Positions 43,494-44,330 of a stretch of 44,330 nucleotides of DNA are shown piece by piece (positions within the stretch are counted from its first letter, which is position 1; every line of letters starts with the position of its first letter). The notes under the pieces were generated by a model that made no database searches, was not told where the DNA came from, and saw only the letters and a list, made by a program, of their open reading frames with translations. Source of the DNA: Desulfovirgula sp. (GTDB lineage: Bacteria; Bacillota; Desulfotomaculia; Desulfotomaculales; Nap2-2B); NCBI GenBank assembly GCA_020725585.1, contig DYES01000050.1, positions 1 through 44,330 of the forward strand. The letters are read 5' to 3'. The translations under genes and the position numbers were made by a program.

Positions 43494-44330
43494 CTAAATA
43501 AAGGCATAACCGCGGCAAAATCTGCCTGCCTTCTCCTCAACTTCCTTAAGTGCTTGCGGCAAAAAAGCAAGAATATCCCCCGCTAAAAGCCCCCTGATGC
43601 CCTTTTGCTCCGCCGCCAGGTCGCCCGCCAGCCCGTGCAAAAAAGCACCGGCAGCTGCCGCGGGCAAGGCACCCATACCCTGGGCTATAAATCCGGCGAT
43701 AACGCCGGTGAGGACGTCCCCGCTGCCTCCCGTAGCCATCCCTGGATTGCCGGTGGGATTTAAATAAACCGTACCCTCAGGAGAAGCGATTACCGTCCCC
43801 GCCCCTTTAAGCAAAACAACGACCCCCCACTCGCGAGCCGCCTGTTCAGCAATGCCAATCCGGTTTTGCTGGATTTGGGCGATCCCTTTTCCGGTCAGGC
43901 GGGCAAGCTCACCGGGGTGAGGAGTAATCACCAGGGGCGCGGACAGCAACTTAAATATATCCGCGCGGCCGGCCAGACAGTTCAAACCGTCCGCGTCCAA
44001 AACACAGGGAACGTTCAAGGAAGGGAGAAGTTGGCGGACGAAAGCCACTGTTTCCGGGTGGGTCGTAATCCCCGGACCTAAGGCGAGGACGTCTGCGCGC
44101 CCGGCCAGGGCCACCACGTCGGCGCAGGCTTCTTTACTTAACGTCTGGCGGGGAGTGGCGGGTAAGCCCACCGTCATAACCTCGGTCAATTTAGCCGCCA
44201 CCACCTCCTGAAGACCTTCTGGGACAGCCAGCGTCACCAGCCCGGCGCCCGCCCGGGCGGCCCCTTCCGCAGCCAGGCAGGCCGCGCCGGTCATGCCCCT
44301 TGATCCGGCCACCACCAGCACCCGGCCGCA
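43494..44330 (-). CDS. nnrD: ADP-dependent NAD(P)H-hydrate dehydratase, 5' end cut by the window
   Basis: The C-terminal 278 codons of a metabolite-repair enzyme that converts damaged S-NAD(P)H-hydrate back to NAD(P)H using ADP (or ATP). VLVVAGSRGMTGA begins the ribokinase-like domain; VLDADGLNCL, ITPHPGELARLTG and NPTGNPGMATGGSGDVLTG are the substrate and nucleotide motifs. The frame is open through the right edge, so the start lies outside. Many bacteria fuse the NnrE epimerase in front, and the first visible residues (CGRVLVVAG) fit either a fusion or a nearby start. The broken kinase gene follows after 21 bases. Confidence 0.93.
   Translation of the reverse strand, partial: CGRVLVVAGSRGMTGAACLAAEGAARAGAGLVTLAVPEGLQEVVAAKLTEVMTVGLPATPRQTLSKEACADVVALAGRADVLALGPGITTHPETVAFVRQLLPSLNVPCVLDADGLNCLAGRADIFKLLSAPLVITPHPGELARLTGKGIAQIQQNRIGIAEQAAREWGVVVLLKGAGTVIASPEGTVYLNPTGNPGMATGGSGDVLTGVIAGFIAQGMGALPAAAAGAFLHGLAGDLAAEQKGIRGLLAGDILAFLPQALKEVEEKAGRFCRGYAFI

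Overview
The window reads as chromosome of an endospore-forming, Gram-positive Bacillota bacterium, most likely a Clostridia-type organism of the Peptococcaceae/Desulfotomaculia kind. The evidence is a CotF-type spore coat gene, whiA, an AgrB/AgrD quorum-sensing pair, a Bacillus-type fadN-fadA-fadE/FadR fatty-acid module, a one-operon lower glycolysis (gap-pgk-tpiA-gpmI-eno), strong AGGAGG-type ribosome binding sites and many TTG/GTG starts. The genus assignment is inference. No tRNA, rRNA, CRISPR array, insertion sequence or prophage was seen. Both ends cut genes: a radical SAM enzyme at the left and nnrD at the right.

Layout. 1-1548 (minus): AmmeMemoRadiSam genes, with the MEMO and AMMECR1 halves fused. 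1666-2388 (minus): a LysE-family exporter. 2506-8788 (plus): fadN-fadA-fadE behind a promoter whose start region carries a near-consensus FadR box, then fadR itself. 8887-10098 (plus): a membrane glycosyltransferase. 10226-16186 (minus): the glycolytic operon. 16507-21026 (minus): rpoN, a DUF1405 membrane protein, a hexapeptide acyltransferase, whiA and rapZ; the usual yvcK is not between rapZ and whiA. 21111-29043 (minus): glycogen-debranching-type glucosidase, ROK glucokinase, uvrC, uvrA. 29186-29765: two small spore-type genes. 29938-31390: PflA-like radical SAM and nitroreductase, overlapping. 31539-35936 (minus): universal stress protein, ABC-2 exporter pair, MoxR ATPase and VWA protein. 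36122-37036 (plus): a conserved protein of unproven function.

The most interesting part is 37033-40597 (minus), read in this order: a membrane protein resembling an AgrC sensor domain without a kinase, AgrB, a 43-residue AgrD pro-peptide, a six-helix membrane GGDEF + HD-GYP protein, and a HIT hydrolase. There is no agrC kinase or agrA regulator. I infer a quorum-sensing cassette whose output may be cyclic di-GMP. A hairpin between agrD and the c-di-GMP gene could attenuate transcription or mask its ribosome binding site.

Divergent from this cassette is a strong sigma-A promoter (TTGCCT-17-TATAAT). It is followed by an approximately 95-nt leader ending in an intrinsic terminator and then a 60-residue four-cysteine miniprotein. 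The right end (minus) holds alr, a PAS histidine kinase broken by two one-base homopolymer frameshifts, and the 3' part of nnrD.
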